Notes: generated by a model from the sequence alone, not told the origin. A DNA stretch of 64,000 nucleotides from Burkholderia sp. WSM2232 (GCF_000472545.1 NZ_AWZV01000016.1:62001-126000); one strand, 5' to 3'; positions 9,945 to 19,500 are shown, counted from the first letter of the stretch. A program made the numbers and translations.

Positions 9945-10787
9945 ATGGACTGGTTATTGGCTTGCAAGGCATTGATTCTCGGCATCGTCGAAGGCTTGAC
10001 GGAATTCTTGCCGGTGTCGAGCACGGGGCATCTGATCGTTGCAGGCAGTCTGCTCAACTTCAACGACGCACACGCGAAAACCTTCGACGTGGTGATTCAG
10101 CTGGGCGCGATTCTCGCGGTGTGCTGGGAGTTTCGCCGCCGCATTGTCACGGTGGTCACCGGCTTGCCGAGCCGTCCCGAAGCGCGGCGCTTCACGCTGA
10201 ATGTGATCATCGCCACCATCCCCGCGATCGTGCTGGGGCTGCTGCTCGAAAAGTCCATCAAGGCGGCGCTTTTTTCGCCGGTGCCGGTGGCGTTCGCGCT
10301 CGTGGTGGGCGGCGTGGTCATTCTGTGGGTCGAGGCGCGGCAGCGCGGGCAGGCAGGCGAGAGCAAGACGGCTCGCGTGCACGATGTCGACGACATGACC
10401 GCGATGGATGCGCTGAAGGTTGGCCTCGCCCAATGCTTTGCGCTGATTCCCGGCACGTCGCGTTCGGGCTCCACGATCATCGGCGGAATGCTGTTTGGCC
10501 TGGACCGGCGCGTGGCCACCGAATTCTCGTTTTTCCTCGCGATCCCCATCATGTTCGGCGCGACCGCGTACGAACTGTACAAAGACTGGCACACGCTGTC
10601 GGTCGACGCGCTCGGCCTTTTCGCAGTGGGCTTCGTGGCTGCGTTCATTAGCGCGTTTCTGTGCGTGCGGTGGCTGCTTCGCTATGTAGCCGGGCACGAT
10701 TTCACGGCGTTCGCGTGGTATCGCATCGGCTTCGGCTTGCTGATTCTTCTGGTGGGTTATAGCGGCGCGCTTAGCTGGGCCGATTGA
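9945..10787 (+). CDS. uppP: Undecaprenyl-diphosphatase UppP/BacA
   Basis: A 280-residue integral inner-membrane enzyme that dephosphorylates undecaprenyl diphosphate to recycle the lipid carrier for peptidoglycan and O-antigen; overexpression gives bacitracin resistance. Two family signatures are visible: [15 protein letters not shown] at residues 16-30 and [13 protein letters not shown] near 168-180. Length is as expected (about 270-290). The gene is followed by a strong terminator at 10818-10860 shared with the convergent trmB. Confidence 0.95.
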   Translation: MDWLLACKALILGIVEGLTEFLPVSSTGHLIVAGSLLNFNDAHAKTFDVVIQLGAILAVCWEFRRRIVTVVTGLPSRPEARRFTLNVIIATIPAIVLGLLLEKSIKAALFSPVPVAFALVVGGVVILWVEARQRGQAGESKTARVHDVDDMTAMDALKVGLAQCFALIPGTSRSGSTIIGGMLFGLDRRVATEFSFFLAIPIMFGATAYELYKDWHTLSVDALGLFAVGFVAAFISAFLCVRWLLRYVAGHDFTAFAWYRIGFGLLILLVGYSGALSWAD

Positions 10788-10817
10788 GTCCGCTGCGCTG
10801 CTTCTCGGCGCAATGAA

Positions 10818-10860
10818 AAAGGTCCGCCCGCCGCTTACCCGGCGACATAGGCGGACCTTT
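10818..10860. terminator. Bidirectional terminator between uppP and trmB
   Basis: An 11-bp stem AAAGGTCCGCC/GGCGGACCTTT with a smaller GC-rich inner helix, flanked by A-runs and T-runs on both sides. It fits the ends of both convergent genes. Confidence 0.8.
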
Positions 10861-10942
10861 CTGTTTGAGCGCGTGTCCTCTTGCGGACAATGTTCCGGCG
10901 TAACAGTTGTTCTGGTTGTTCCGATCGCTCCGGCTGTTCCGC

Positions 10943-11731
10943 TTACCCGGGCTCGCCTTCGCGCTTGCGAAACACCAGATCCCAAACGCCGTGGCCGAGC
11001 CGCAGGCCGCGTCGCTCGAATTTCGTCACCGGTCGGTAGTCCGGGCGAGGCGCATAGCCGTCGACCGTGTTTTGCAACGATGGCTCGGCGCCCAGCACTT
11101 CGAGCATCTGTTCCGCGTAGTTTTGCCAGTCGGTCGCGCAATGCAGATAGGCGCCCGGCTTCAGGCGCGAGGCAAGCAACGCGACGAACTTCGGCTGAAT
11201 CAGGCGGCGCTTGTGATGCCGTGCCTTGTGCCACGGATCGGGAAAGAAAATGTGCACGCCGTCGAGACTGTCGGGGGCGATCATCTGCTCCAGCACCTCG
11301 ACTGCATCATGCTGGATGATGCGGATGTTGGTGAGCGCCTGTTCGCCCATCAGCTTCAGCAGTGCGCCGACGCCCGGTTCGTGCACTTCGACGCCGAGAA
11401 AGTCGTCGCCGGGACGATGCGCGGCGATCTCGGCGGTGCTTGCGCCCATGCCGAAACCGATCTCCAGCACGCGCGGCGCTTCGCGGCCGAAGACGCTGTT
11501 CCAGTCAGGCTGCTGCGGCGCGAACGGCACGACAAAGCGCGGGCCGAGTTCGTCCATTGCGCGGCGCTGGCCGGTCGACACACGGCCAGCGCGCGTGACG
11601 AAACTGCGGATGCGGCGCCGGTGCAAGGCCTCGTCCGGATGCGCGGCGGCTTGCGCTGGGTGGGCGCCGGTTTCGCTGGAGGGGGGCGGAAGGTCGTCGG
11701 GCAAGCCGGCGTCGTTTGGGTCGTGGATCAT
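10943..11731 (-). CDS. trmB: tRNA (guanine-N7-)-methyltransferase
   Basis: A 262-residue SAM-dependent enzyme that forms m7G46 in tRNA. The SAM-binding motif is [12 protein letters not shown], and the family motifs [14 protein letters not shown] and the downstream [11 protein letters not shown] are present. The first ~55 residues are a low-complexity N-terminal extension rich in Asp/Pro, as in Burkholderia homologues. The ATG at 11731 is preferred; an in-frame ATG at 11827 would add 32 residues without similarity. No strong ribosome binding site separates the options. Confidence 0.92.
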   Translation of the reverse strand: MIHDPNDAGLPDDLPPPSSETGAHPAQAAAHPDEALHRRRIRSFVTRAGRVSTGQRRAMDELGPRFVVPFAPQQPDWNSVFGREAPRVLEIGFGMGASTAEIAAHRPGDDFLGVEVHEPGVGALLKLMGEQALTNIRIIQHDAVEVLEQMIAPDSLDGVHIFFPDPWHKARHHKRRLIQPKFVALLASRLKPGAYLHCATDWQNYAEQMLEVLGAEPSLQNTVDGYAPRPDYRPVTKFERRGLRLGHGVWDLVFRKREGEPG

Positions 11732-11914
11732 GGTCGATGCTGCTACAAGGGTGAAGGCTTTGCGTTGGCGCGGCGCGCTCAGGTGCATCATCAGGTGCGA
11801 CGTCGGGTACATCGGGCGCCTCGTCATCAGGACGCGGCGCCGGCTGCGCTCATGCCGCCGCGCGTGATAGCGGCAGGCAGTTTGCGCCGATTGCCGCGCA
11901 AGGCAGCGCCGCTA

Positions 11915-11942
11915 TAAAAAAGCCGCCTTCGTGGAGGCGGCT
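11915..11942 (-). terminator. Orphan minus-strand rho-independent terminator
   Basis: Stem AGCCGCC/GGCGGCT with a short loop, followed on the minus strand by a run of six T. No protein gene ends here on the minus strand. Confidence 0.75.
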
Positions 11943-12010
11943 CGTGCTTGATGTCTGCCGACGGTGCAGCAGTAAGGTGGAGCGGGCGTTGCAAGTGCGC
12001 GTAAGGTAGC
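11915..12010 (-). ncRNA. Candidate small RNA ending at an orphan terminator
   Basis: Inferred from the orphan terminator at 11915-11942. On the minus strand a -10-like TACCTT lies near 12000-12010. Alternatively, a longer transcript could start from a -10-like TCATAT near 12105. No known RNA family was recognised and the 5' end is a guess. Confidence 0.35.
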
Positions 12011-12165
12011 ACAACGCAAAAGGGTGCGTCCAGACGGCGCGCACCTCGCGGCGGCATTCGCGAACGCGCTCACATTACGTTTCAATAACGGGTGGCGCCG
12101 TTTATATGATTTAATCGTCCTCCAAGCCAATTCTTCCTAACGATTAATTCAAGCGAATATCCGTT

Positions 12166-12549
12166 ATGAGTCAGTATGCACACCGTCACCGCGAGGCAAA
12201 AGCGGCAAAAACCGCCTGGACAGCAATTGAGCCAACCCGCGTTCCGGCTTCATCGTCGCATGCACTTCGTCAAGCCATGCTCATTGAGCGTGTGCCGCTC
12301 GCGCAATTCAACGACCTGCTGTGGCTGATGGCGCAGGAGTCGGGCGGCACGGTGAATCTGCGCAATCCGCGCTCGGGCGCGCGGGGGCTTTTTCAATTGC
12401 TGCCGTCGCAATATGAATTGAATCCGGACGGCATCGGCTCATTCGGCAATGCGGTGGATGAATGCCGCGGCGGTATTCGATATATCCTCGGCCGCTATCA
12501 CAATGCGGCGTCCGCGCGCCTCGCGTGGCAGGCTAACCAGTGGATCTGA
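12166..12549 (+). CDS. Small lytic transglycosylase-like (SLT domain) protein
   Basis: A 127-residue protein whose second half (about 45-125) matches the lysozyme-like SLT fold: catalytic Glu in MAQESGG, the GARGLFQLLPSQYELN segment equivalent to the Gly-Leu-Met/Phe-Gln motif, and a C-terminal RLAWQANQW helix. It would cleave peptidoglycan glycan strands. There is no recognisable signal peptide, so it may be exported in another way or be a domesticated endolysin-like gene. It is short compared with typical Slt enzymes. No Shine-Dalgarno site is obvious. Confidence 0.75.
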   Translation: MSQYAHRHREAKAAKTAWTAIEPTRVPASSSHALRQAMLIERVPLAQFNDLLWLMAQESGGTVNLRNPRSGARGLFQLLPSQYELNPDGIGSFGNAVDECRGGIRYILGRYHNAASARLAWQANQWI

Positions 12550-12581
12550 GCTTGCAGGAAGGAATGCGCTTAGGGAGGTAG

Positions 12582-12655
12582 TGGAGCGGGCGATGGGAAT
12601 CGAACCCACGGCTCTAGCTTGGGAAGCTAGGGTATTACCATTATACGACGCCCGC
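12582..12655 (-). tRNA. tRNA-Gly(CCC)
   Basis: A 74-base tRNA with encoded CCA. The acceptor stem is GCGGGCG/CGCCCGC, the T-loop is GGTTCGATTCC and the anticodon loop TTCCCAA is closed by CTAGC/GCTAG, giving anticodon CCC. Confidence 0.95.
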
Positions 12656-12739
12656 AGAGCGCGCTATTTTACTCGCGAAAGGGCGGCGAGCGCAAATTGC
12701 GCCGCCGCCCTTTCTGCTTCTAGCCGAGCCGGAGCCGTC

Positions 12740-13303
12740 TCAGATCACGAAGTAGGTAAGCTGCACGGCGGCGCGCGTCACCACCATCAGCAGAACCTGC
12801 ACGATCACAAATAGAAGAATAGGCGAAAGGTCAATGCCGCCCAGTTGCGGCACGACGCGTCGCAGCGGGTTCAGAAACGGCGCGGTCAGCTGATACAGAA
12901 TCGGCATGGCCGGCGACCGCGGATTGAGCCACGACAGCAGCGCCATCAGAATCGTCATCCAGATGATCAGGTTCAGCGCCCACTTGATCACCGTCAGCAC
13001 CGCGACGATCAGCAAGGTCGGAACCAGCGTGAGCGGATCGGCGCCCGTCAGCACCACCATCAGTACCACGTAGACGATGGCCGCGATCAGCGCCGCCGCG
13101 AGGCTTGCCCAGTCGACGTTGCGGGTGCTCGGCAAAATGCGCCGCAGCGGCAGGACGATCCAGTTGGTGGCTTGCAGCACGGCGTTCGTGACCGGGTTGT
13201 ACGGCGGCATGCGCACGACCTGAAGCCACGCGCGCAACAGCAGTGCCGCGCCGAACAACGTGAAAACGGTATTGAGCAGAAAACGGGCGATATCGCCAAA
13301 CAT
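12740..13303 (-). CDS. YggT family inner-membrane protein
   Basis: A 187-residue protein with four hydrophobic segments arranged as two YGGT repeats (residues ~1-85 and ~100-187). The repeat signatures MPPYNPVTNAVLQATNWIVLP and the matching LPRLRR-type stretch before RVVPQLGGIDLSPIL are typical. YggT proteins have been linked to osmotic tolerance and cell-division placement in other bacteria, but the mechanism is unclear. It stands alone upstream of tRNA-Gly on the same strand. Confidence 0.85.
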   Translation of the reverse strand: MFGDIARFLLNTVFTLFGAALLLRAWLQVVRMPPYNPVTNAVLQATNWIVLPLRRILPSTRNVDWASLAAALIAAIVYVVLMVVLTGADPLTLVPTLLIVAVLTVIKWALNLIIWMTILMALLSWLNPRSPAMPILYQLTAPFLNPLRRVVPQLGGIDLSPILLFVIVQVLLMVVTRAAVQLTYFVI

Positions 13304-13517
13304 CTCGTGTCCTTATGCTTCTGATGGCGGCCGTTACCGGCCTGGCGCCAGCGCTTTTCGTAGGGCGCGCGGCGGTTTTTCGTGTCGCATGCGCCGCCGA
13401 TGCGGCCGCATGCATTGCAACGTTGCTTGAGGGCAGTCGGGCGGTCAGCGTTGGCTACAAGGTCGGCGCAAACATCGGGCGCCCACAGGCCCCGCGATTC
13501 GCCTCGAACGCGAGCCA

Positions 13518-13838
13518 TTACACCGATACCTTGATCTCGCTGATGAGAATGGCGCCGTTGCCGCCGTCCGTGTAATTCGGAATGTCCGCGAGCAGTCGCT
13601 CCGATGCGGGCTTGAAGACCTTATAAAAATCGTCCGTGCTATCGAACAGGAAGTGACCTGCTGCCACGTAGGGCGGCGGCGTGCCCGGCGGCCCCGCATT
13701 GATGCCGACATCGACTGACCAGCCCTTTAGCGACGGCCCGAACAGCTCCGCCGCGAGCGGCATGTGCGTGGCGCAGTAATACTCCACGTCGAAGTGGCCG
13801 TTTTCCCGGTACGGATAGAGGATGCTGACCTTGATCAT
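13518..13838 (-). CDS. EthD family protein
   Basis: A 106-residue protein of the EthD/dimeric alpha-beta barrel family. The N-terminus MIKVSILYPYRENGHFDVEY and the motif YYCATHMPLAAELFG (the F-x2-H-x(2)-L core of EthD) are visible. Such proteins are small ferredoxin-like dimers, sometimes next to oxidative degradation enzymes, with unclear activity. The ATG at 13838 gives the family's normal length; the open frame upstream to 13904 is not conserved-looking. It is followed by nothing on its strand and preceded by the DUF2520 gene. Confidence 0.8.
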   Translation of the reverse strand: MIKVSILYPYRENGHFDVEYYCATHMPLAAELFGPSLKGWSVDVGINAGPPGTPPPYVAAGHFLFDSTDDFYKVFKPASERLLADIPNYTDGGNGAILISEIKVSV

Positions 13839-13915
13839 TGTGCGTTCTCGTCTGTTGGTCCCGAAGCGAGGCGCCGGCAGATTGCGCGCCGCGCCGGACG
13901 TCACATTATCACGGC

Positions 13916-14845
13916 TTACTTACCGCTTGCACCTGCTGCCGCCTGATCGAGTGAGCGGGCCAACGATTCTTCCACGGCCTCGGCGATGGCGTCGATCGCG
14001 GCCGGCGGGTTGGCGCGGCGCTGCGCCAACCCGACCGCGCGGCGCGACAGCAGGCCGTACAGCGCGGCATGGTCGCCGCCCAGGCTCTCGAACAGCGCCA
14101 GCTGCTTCTGCACGACGCCGGTATCGCCACGCGACACGGGGCCGGCAAGCGCGTTGGCAAGGCCCTTGTCGCGCGCGGTTTCAATCGTGCCGGCGAGCAT
14201 CGGCAAAAGCGCGCGCAGCGCTTCGTCCTCGGCGAAACCGAGCGTGCGCCAGAGCGCAACGCATTCGGCGAGGCTGCATAGCGCGAAACTCGCCGCATAG
14301 TGCGCAGCGCCGTGGTACAGCATGCGGCCGCCCGGCGGAATCGACAGCGGATGGCAGCGCAACGCGACGGCCAATGCGGTCAGTGTGTCCTTTAGCGCAC
14401 CGTCGGCCTCGATGGTCACGGAACAGCCGGCAATCCGTTCGAGGTCGTTGCGCTCGCCGCCGAAAAGAAAAAGCGGATGAAAGCCGCCGATCGCCGCGCC
14501 CTGGTCGCGCGCGGGCGCGAGCAGTTCAACCGGCGACGCGCCGCTGCAATGCACGAGCGCCTTGCCGTGGGCTTCGTCCGCGCTAAAGCGCAGTGTGTGC
14601 GCTGACGTACCGATGGCGTCGTCGGGAACCGCTAAAAAGACGAGGTCGGCACGGTCGACCACCAACTGCGGATCGTCGAGCGCCGCGCAGCCGGGAATCT
14701 GGCCGGCGAGCCGACTGGCCGAAGCTGACGTGCGGCTTGCCACCGCCGTGACGGGATAGCCGGCCGCGGCAAAGCCGAGCGCGAGACAACGCGCGAGCCG
14801 GCCCGCGCCGATGAAGCCGAGACGGGGTAGAGGGGGCAGGGACAT
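13916..14845 (-). CDS. Rossmann-like and DUF2520 domain protein
   Basis: A 309-residue protein with an N-terminal Rossmann-like NAD(P) fold (RLGFIGAGRLARCLALGF at residues 8-25 contains GxGxxG-like Gly spacing) and a C-terminal DUF2520 helical domain that resembles the dimerisation domain of ketopantoate/pyrroline reductases. The central HCSGASPVELL and GGFHPLFLF motifs are typical. It probably acts as an oxidoreductase with unknown substrate. The ATG at 14845 is chosen over 14896 because a GGAG site lies ~10 bases before it. It is 77 bases upstream of the EthD gene, on the same strand. Confidence 0.85.
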   Translation of the reverse strand: MSLPPLPRLGFIGAGRLARCLALGFAAAGYPVTAVASRTSASASRLAGQIPGCAALDDPQLVVDRADLVFLAVPDDAIGTSAHTLRFSADEAHGKALVHCSGASPVELLAPARDQGAAIGGFHPLFLFGGERNDLERIAGCSVTIEADGALKDTLTALAVALRCHPLSIPPGGRMLYHGAAHYAASFALCSLAECVALWRTLGFAEDEALRALLPMLAGTIETARDKGLANALAGPVSRGDTGVVQKQLALFESLGGDHAALYGLLSRRAVGLAQRRANPPAAIDAIAEAVEESLARSLDQAAAGASGK

Positions 14846-15100
14846 ATCGACGGAACTCCGCACGGGCGTGGAGAGGAAAACAGCAGTATCGCGCATTGGC
14901 CGGCGCGTGGCGCGATTGCGGCGGCGGTCGTCAGATGAGTTTGCCGACGATATGACACAGGCCGCTCGTCATGGCCGGGCGCCGGCCCCGCGGGCTTGAA
15001 AACTGCTCACAATTTCCACATGGCCGAAATGGCAGAAACGGCCGTGGCTGTTTCATGGGTACCTGCTTCGCAAACTCGCAATGAACTCGGGGAGGTCACG

Positions 15101-15262
15101 ATGAGCATTTTTTCTTACCGTAAGCACCTGCGCTTTCTGACGCACGCGCAGCGGCGTCGCTGGTGGGATCAGAAAAAGCGTCTGAGCCCGCGCGTGCGGA
15201 TAAGTGCGGCGTATGTACCGCCGAATGTGTCGCGCGAATTTGCGTATGTGAAAGTGGGCTAA
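15101..15262 (+). CDS. Small basic hypothetical protein
   Basis: A 53-residue, Arg/Lys-rich protein (MSIFSYRKHLRFLTHAQRRR at the start). The start is well supported: GGGGAGGT at 15089-15096 lies 5-6 bases before the ATG. A rho-independent terminator follows at 15305-15333, so this is a complete small transcription unit. I do not recognise a family; the strong positive charge and WW motif in the middle would suit nucleic-acid or membrane-surface binding, but this is speculation. Confidence 0.65.
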   Translation: MSIFSYRKHLRFLTHAQRRRWWDQKKRLSPRVRISAAYVPPNVSREFAYVKVG

Positions 15263-15658
15263 GCCCGAGGCTGCGCAAGCGCGCGAGCCTGAGCAGGAGA
15301 GACGAAGCCCGGCCTTTGTGCCGGGCTTTTTGTTGGGTCGTTGCTTTACGGCGCCGTCTTTGTGCCGGGCCGAAGCTAATTTGTAATTAAAGATTACCGA
15401 TACTGCTGCCGTTGAACCCGCATAAGCCGGTCATTAGCGCTTCCCCCGTTGCAGAGCCGGGCAATCGCCCGAATCCACGCGAACTTCCAGCCTTCGCTCC
15501 AGCGACGCCAGCAGGGCGCCCGCGCGGGTTCGTTTTCGTCAATTGCAATTTGCTACAAATGCGGACACCGTTGCGCGGGCTTTTTGGATAAATTGATTTT
15601 GTAGCATGCAAGGCATGCCAAGACGGCGACCCTGAGTGGGCCGCGCCAGGAGAACAAA
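15263..15658. other. Intergenic region with terminator
   Basis: 396 bases. Apart from the terminator at 15305-15333 and the leader of the next gene, including a GCATGC-rich repeat at 15604-15620, nothing is recognised. Confidence 0.5.
15305..15333 (+). terminator. Rho-independent terminator of the small basic gene
   Basis: Stem AAGCCCGGC/GCCGGGCTT with a six-base loop followed by TTTTTG. Confidence 0.8.
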
Positions 15659-15955
15659 GTGAAAAAGATCGTTCCGTTTATGGTTGCTGCGGCACTAGGC
15701 GTGGGGCTCGCCTCTGTGGCCGAGGCCCACGTTTCTGTCGGTATCGGTATCGGGGTGCCGGTCGCGCCGGCTTACCCCGTGTATGCCGCGCCGCCGCCGG
15801 TGTACTACCCGCCGCCGCCGCCCGTCGTCTATGCTCCGCCGCCTGTGGTCTATGCGCCGGCGCCGGTCGTGGTGGGCGGTTACTACGGTTATGGCCGCCC
15901 TTATTATCGCCACGGCTACTATCGGGGCTACGGCCACGGTTACTATCGGCGCTAA
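15659..15955 (+). CDS. Secreted Pro/Tyr/Gly-rich low-complexity protein
   Basis: A 98-residue protein with an N-terminal signal peptide (KK, hydrophobic core, probable cleavage after AEA at about residue 23). The mature part is PPP/VVYAPPP repeats (residues ~43-70) followed by a Tyr/Gly/His/Arg-rich tail. Such small envelope proteins are common in Burkholderiales and have unknown roles. The start is a GTG at 15659 with AGGAGA about 6 bases upstream. An 11-bp inverted repeat follows at 15991-16029. Confidence 0.7.
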   Translation: MKKIVPFMVAAALGVGLASVAEAHVSVGIGIGVPVAPAYPVYAAPPPVYYPPPPPVVYAPPPVVYAPAPVVVGGYYGYGRPYYRHGYYRGYGHGYYRR

Positions 15956-15990
15956 GCGGCCCGGCCTCCGGCCGTGAAAGACCATCGATG

Positions 15991-16029
15991 AACGGCGTAA
16001 CGCCGGCTTGACCGCCGCGTTACGCCGTT
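15991..16029. terminator. Perfect 11-bp inverted repeat after the secreted protein gene
   Basis: AACGGCGTAAC at 15991-16001 pairs with GTTACGCCGTT at 16019-16029. There is no real T-run afterwards, so it may be a weak terminator or an mRNA-stabilising hairpin. Confidence 0.5.
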
Positions 16030-16128
16030 CTGCTTCCGGCTGCATTGCCTGAGTGTTTGACGACGTTCCAAAGCGGCCGCGAAGCTGGGAGAATGCCTGC
16101 TTCGCCACCGCTCTGGAACTCTCCGCCC

Positions 16129-17112
16129 ATGCAGCCGATGCAACCCCCGCCATCACTCCCCGCTCCCACCTTCGACGACGTACTCGACGCAGCGGCGCGC
16201 CTCGAAGGCGTCGCTCACCGCACGCCGGTGCTGACCTCCCATACGTTCAACGAGCGCACCGGTGCGTCGGTGTATTTCAAGTGCGAAAACTTTCAGCGCA
16301 TGGGCGCCTTCAAGTTTCGCGGTGCGTACAACGCGATCTCGCATTTCGACGCCGCGCAGCGCGAGGCGGGCGTGCTGACCTACTCGTCGGGCAACCATGC
16401 GCAGGCCATTGCGCTCTCAGCGCGTCTTGCCGGAATTCGCGCGACGATCATCATGCCGCACGATGCGCCCGCTGCGAAAGTCGCCGCGACCAAGGGCTAT
16501 GGCGGTGAAGTGATCACCTACGACCGCTATAAGGAAAGCCGCGAGGAGATCGGCCGGCGGCTTGCCAAGGAGCGTGGCATGACGCTGATTCCACCCTACG
16601 ATCATCCGCACGTGATCGCGGGGCAGGGCACTGCGGTAAAGGAGTTGATCGAGGAAACCGGGCCGCTCGACATGTTGTTCGTGTGCCTGGGCGGCGGCGG
16701 GTTGATTGGCGGCAGCGCGTTGTCGGCTGCGGCACTGAGTCCTGAGTGCACGGTGATCGGCATCGAGCCGCAAGCGGGCAACGACGGCCAGCAATCGCTC
16801 GCGCGCGGCGAGGTGGTGCATATAGAAACGCCGCGCACCATTGCCGACGGTGCGGCCTCCACGCATCTGGGCGACTACACGTTCGCGATCATTCGCAAGC
16901 TGGTCGCGCGGATCGAAACGGTTACCGACGAGCAACTGATCGAGACGATGCGCTTTTTCGCTCAACGCATGAAGATCGTGGTGGAGCCGACCGGCTGCCT
17001 TGCGGCTGCAGCCGTGCTGAACGGCGTGGTGCCCGTGCAGGGCAAGCGCGTGGGCGTGATTGTGAGCGGCGGCAACGTCGATCTCGACAAGCTCGCGCAG
17101 TATCTCGCCTGA
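16129..17112 (+). CDS. PLP-dependent threo-3-hydroxyaspartate ammonia-lyase / threonine dehydratase-like
   Basis: A 327-residue fold-type II PLP enzyme. The PLP lysine is Lys62 in NFQRMGAFKFRGAYNA, and the phosphate-binding loop is CLGGGGLIGGSA. It lacks the C-terminal ACT-like regulatory domain of biosynthetic IlvA, so it is a catabolic-type enzyme that deaminates L-threonine/serine or threo-3-hydroxyaspartate; closest-looking Burkholderia proteins are usually named threo-3-hydroxy-L-aspartate ammonia-lyase. The substrate is therefore not certain. The start at 16129 is a choice; in-frame ATGs at 16045 and 16093 also exist. Confidence 0.82.
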   Translation: MQPMQPPPSLPAPTFDDVLDAAARLEGVAHRTPVLTSHTFNERTGASVYFKCENFQRMGAFKFRGAYNAISHFDAAQREAGVLTYSSGNHAQAIALSARLAGIRATIIMPHDAPAAKVAATKGYGGEVITYDRYKESREEIGRRLAKERGMTLIPPYDHPHVIAGQGTAVKELIEETGPLDMLFVCLGGGGLIGGSALSAAALSPECTVIGIEPQAGNDGQQSLARGEVVHIETPRTIADGAASTHLGDYTFAIIRKLVARIETVTDEQLIETMRFFAQRMKIVVEPTGCLAAAAVLNGVVPVQGKRVGVIVSGGNVDLDKLAQYLA

Positions 17113-17185
17113 TGGCCGGCGGCGCGATGCCGCCGTAACGCTGTGAAAATGGCTTGCCGGTGGAAATGGCGGGCTTCTTTCTCTA

Positions 17186-17881
17186 TCAGCTTGCCATTTG
17201 AGTTGCCGGCGCGTGCTGCGCCGTTTGCAGTATCAGATCGCGGTAGCCGTTCACGATCACGCTATATGAGAAGTACGCGAACAGCAGCGCAGACATTACG
17301 TGGCAAGCGCGCAGCAGACCTGTGCCGGCACGTTTGCGGCCGTGGCTGCCGAGCCCGCAGATAAACACTGTCCAGCACAAGCCGCCGAGAAAGAACCCGC
17401 CGAGAAATACCGGCGCAGTAGCAGCACTCGTTGCACCGGCCTTGGCAATCAACGCGCCGCCCACCGCCGCAAACCACAAGATCGCCGTGGGCGACGACAC
17501 CGCCAGCAACAGGCCGCGCAGAAAGCCGCGCCACGCCGCGAGATGCGGTGTACTGAGGTCAGCTTCGCCCGCGACCGGCGGCGCCGAGGCTGGAAACATG
17601 GCCTCGCGTGCCATCTTCCAGGTCAGAAAAAGCAGGATGCCCGCGCCGCCGATCCACACGACCCAGCGCACCGACTCGAACTGCAGCAGCGCGGCCATGC
17701 CGGCAAGCGCCAGCGCCGCATAAATCAGATCGCCGACACACGAACCGAGCCCTAGCCAGAAACCCGGTTTGAATCCATGCGACAAGGCGAGCGAGATCAT
17801 CGCCACGTTCACGAGGCCGATGTCCAGACAAAGCGATAAGGACAGAAAAAAACCGTCGGACATCAACGAAAAGGCATGCAT
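17186..17881 (-). CDS. LysE family exporter
   Basis: A 231-residue inner-membrane protein with about six transmembrane helices of the LysE/RhtB family, which exports amino acids or related small molecules. The first helix contains the conserved LGLVN-like SLSLCLDIGLVNVAMI, and the conserved AVSSPTAILWFAAVGG lies near the middle. The ATG at 17881 is chosen; an alternative at 17863 is six codons later. It follows ubiD by 50 bases on the same strand and may be read through from it. The exported compound is unknown. Confidence 0.83.
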   Translation of the reverse strand: MHAFSLMSDGFFLSLSLCLDIGLVNVAMISLALSHGFKPGFWLGLGSCVGDLIYAALALAGMAALLQFESVRWVVWIGGAGILLFLTWKMAREAMFPASAPPVAGEADLSTPHLAAWRGFLRGLLLAVSSPTAILWFAAVGGALIAKAGATSAATAPVFLGGFFLGGLCWTVFICGLGSHGRKRAGTGLLRACHVMSALLFAYFSYSVIVNGYRDLILQTAQHAPATQMAS

Positions 17882-17931
17882 CCGCGCTACTGCTCCATCA
17901 ATCTTGTTATTCAGTTGCGACGCGTCTGCGC

Positions 17932-19500
17932 TCAGAGGCCCAGCTCGTTCCACAGGCTGTCGATTCGCCGCTTGACCGAAGCGTCCATCTCGATAGGGCG
18001 GCCCCATTCGCGATCTGTTTCGCCCGGCCATTTATTGGTCGCGTCCAGCCCCATTTTCGAGCCCAGTCCCGCGACCGGCGACGCGAAGTCCAGGTAGTCG
18101 ATCGGCGTGCGATCGACGAGCACCGTGTCGCGCGTCGGGTCGACGCGGGTAGTGATCGCCCAGATCACTTCTTTCCAGTCGCGAATGTTCACGTCTTCGT
18201 CCACGACCACGATGAACTTCGTGTACATGAACTGCCGCAGGAAGCTCCAGACGCCGAACATCACGCGCTTGGCGTGGCCCGGATAGCTTTTCTTCATCTG
18301 CACGATGGCCATGCGGTAGCTGCAGCCTTCGGGCGGCAGATAGAAGTCGGTGATTTCGGAGAACTGCTTTTGCAGCAGCGGCACGAACACCTCATTGAGC
18401 GCGACGCCGAGCACCGCGGGCTCGTCGGGCGGCTTGCCGGTGTACGTGGAGTGGTAGATCGCGTCGCGGCGCATCGTGATGCGCTCGACGGTGAAGACCG
18501 GAAACCACTCCTGTTCGTTGTAGTAGCCGGTGTGGTCGCCGTAGGGGCCTTCCAGCGCATGCTCATAGGCCGCCGACGCGCCTTTTGCCGGCCGCGGCGG
18601 AGCGCCCGCGGGGGCGGCCGCAGCCTCGCCTTGCTGTGGGTAGATGAAGCCTTCGAGCACGATTTCCGCGCGCGCGGGCACCTGCAAGCCGTCCACGCCG
18701 GGCGTAAGGCAGCGGGCGAGCTCCGTTCGTCCGCCGCGTAACAGCCCGGCGAACTGGTATTCGGAAAGCGTGTCGGGCACCGGCGTGACCGCCCCGAGGA
18801 TGGTGGCCGGATCCGCGCCGAGCACGACGGCCACCGGATACGGCTTGCCAGGGTTCTTCAGCGCGAACTCGCGGAAATCGAGCGCGCCGCCGCGGTGTGC
18901 GAGCCAACGCATGATCAGCTTGTTGCGCCCGATCAGTTGCTGGCGATAGATGCCGAGGTTTTGTCGGCTCTTGTTTGGCCCCCTCGTGACGGTCAGGCCC
19001 CACGTGATCAGCGGGCCGGCGTCGCCAGGCCAGCAGGTCTGGATCGGCAGCTCCTGGAGGTCGACGTCATTGCCTTCCCAGACGATTTCCTGGCAGGGCG
19101 GCGCGCTCACGGTTTTCGGCGCCATGTCCCACACCGCCTTGGCGAGTGAGAACAGCTTGCCCGCGTCCTTGAGCCCCTTGGGAGGCTCCGGCTCCTTCAG
19201 CGCCGACAACAGCCGGCCGACGTCGCGCAACGACTCCAGGGCCGCGCCGTCGCCTTCGCCTGCCTGCGCGTCGATACCCATGCCGAGCGCAACGCGCCGC
19301 GGTGTGCCGAACAGGTTGCCGAGCACAGGGAACGCATGCCGCTGCTGATTCTCAAACAGCAGGGCTGGCCCGCCGGCGCGCAGCACGCGGTCGCACAGCT
19401 CGGTCATTTCCAGGACGGGCGAGACCTCTTGCGGGATACGGCGCAGTTCTCCGATCGTCTCAAGACGGCCGATGAAGTCGCGCAAGTCTTTGTATTTCAT
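17932..19500 (-). CDS. ubiD: UbiD family decarboxylase (3-octaprenyl-4-hydroxybenzoate carboxy-lyase)
   Basis: A 522-residue prenyl-FMN-dependent decarboxylase of ubiquinone synthesis. The N-terminus [22 protein letters not shown], the LFENQQ segment, and the conserved [18 protein letters not shown] and [20 protein letters not shown] regions are all typical of UbiD; acidic residues of the last segment include the catalytic E-x-D-type residues. An insertion rich in Ala/Pro (near residues 325-345) is common in Burkholderia copies. The ATG at 19500 gives the family start. The cofactor enzyme UbiX is not in the window. Confidence 0.93.
   Translation of the reverse strand: MKYKDLRDFIGRLETIGELRRIPQEVSPVLEMTELCDRVLRAGGPALLFENQQRHAFPVLGNLFGTPRRVALGMGIDAQAGEGDGAALESLRDVGRLLSALKEPEPPKGLKDAGKLFSLAKAVWDMAPKTVSAPPCQEIVWEGNDVDLQELPIQTCWPGDAGPLITWGLTVTRGPNKSRQNLGIYRQQLIGRNKLIMRWLAHRGGALDFREFALKNPGKPYPVAVVLGADPATILGAVTPVPDTLSEYQFAGLLRGGRTELARCLTPGVDGLQVPARAEIVLEGFIYPQQGEAAAAPAGAPPRPAKGASAAYEHALEGPYGDHTGYYNEQEWFPVFTVERITMRRDAIYHSTYTGKPPDEPAVLGVALNEVFVPLLQKQFSEITDFYLPPEGCSYRMAIVQMKKSYPGHAKRVMFGVWSFLRQFMYTKFIVVVDEDVNIRDWKEVIWAITTRVDPTRDTVLVDRTPIDYLDFASPVAGLGSKMGLDATNKWPGETDREWGRPIEMDASVKRRIDSLWNELGL

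Larger units (their letters stand above)
11732..12165. other. Intergenic region upstream of trmB and the small transglycosylase gene
   Basis: 434 bases without a supported protein gene. They contain a strong minus-strand terminator at 11915-11942 with no gene upstream of it, which suggests a small RNA, plus an A+T-rich divergent promoter zone around 12085-12150. Confidence 0.5.
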
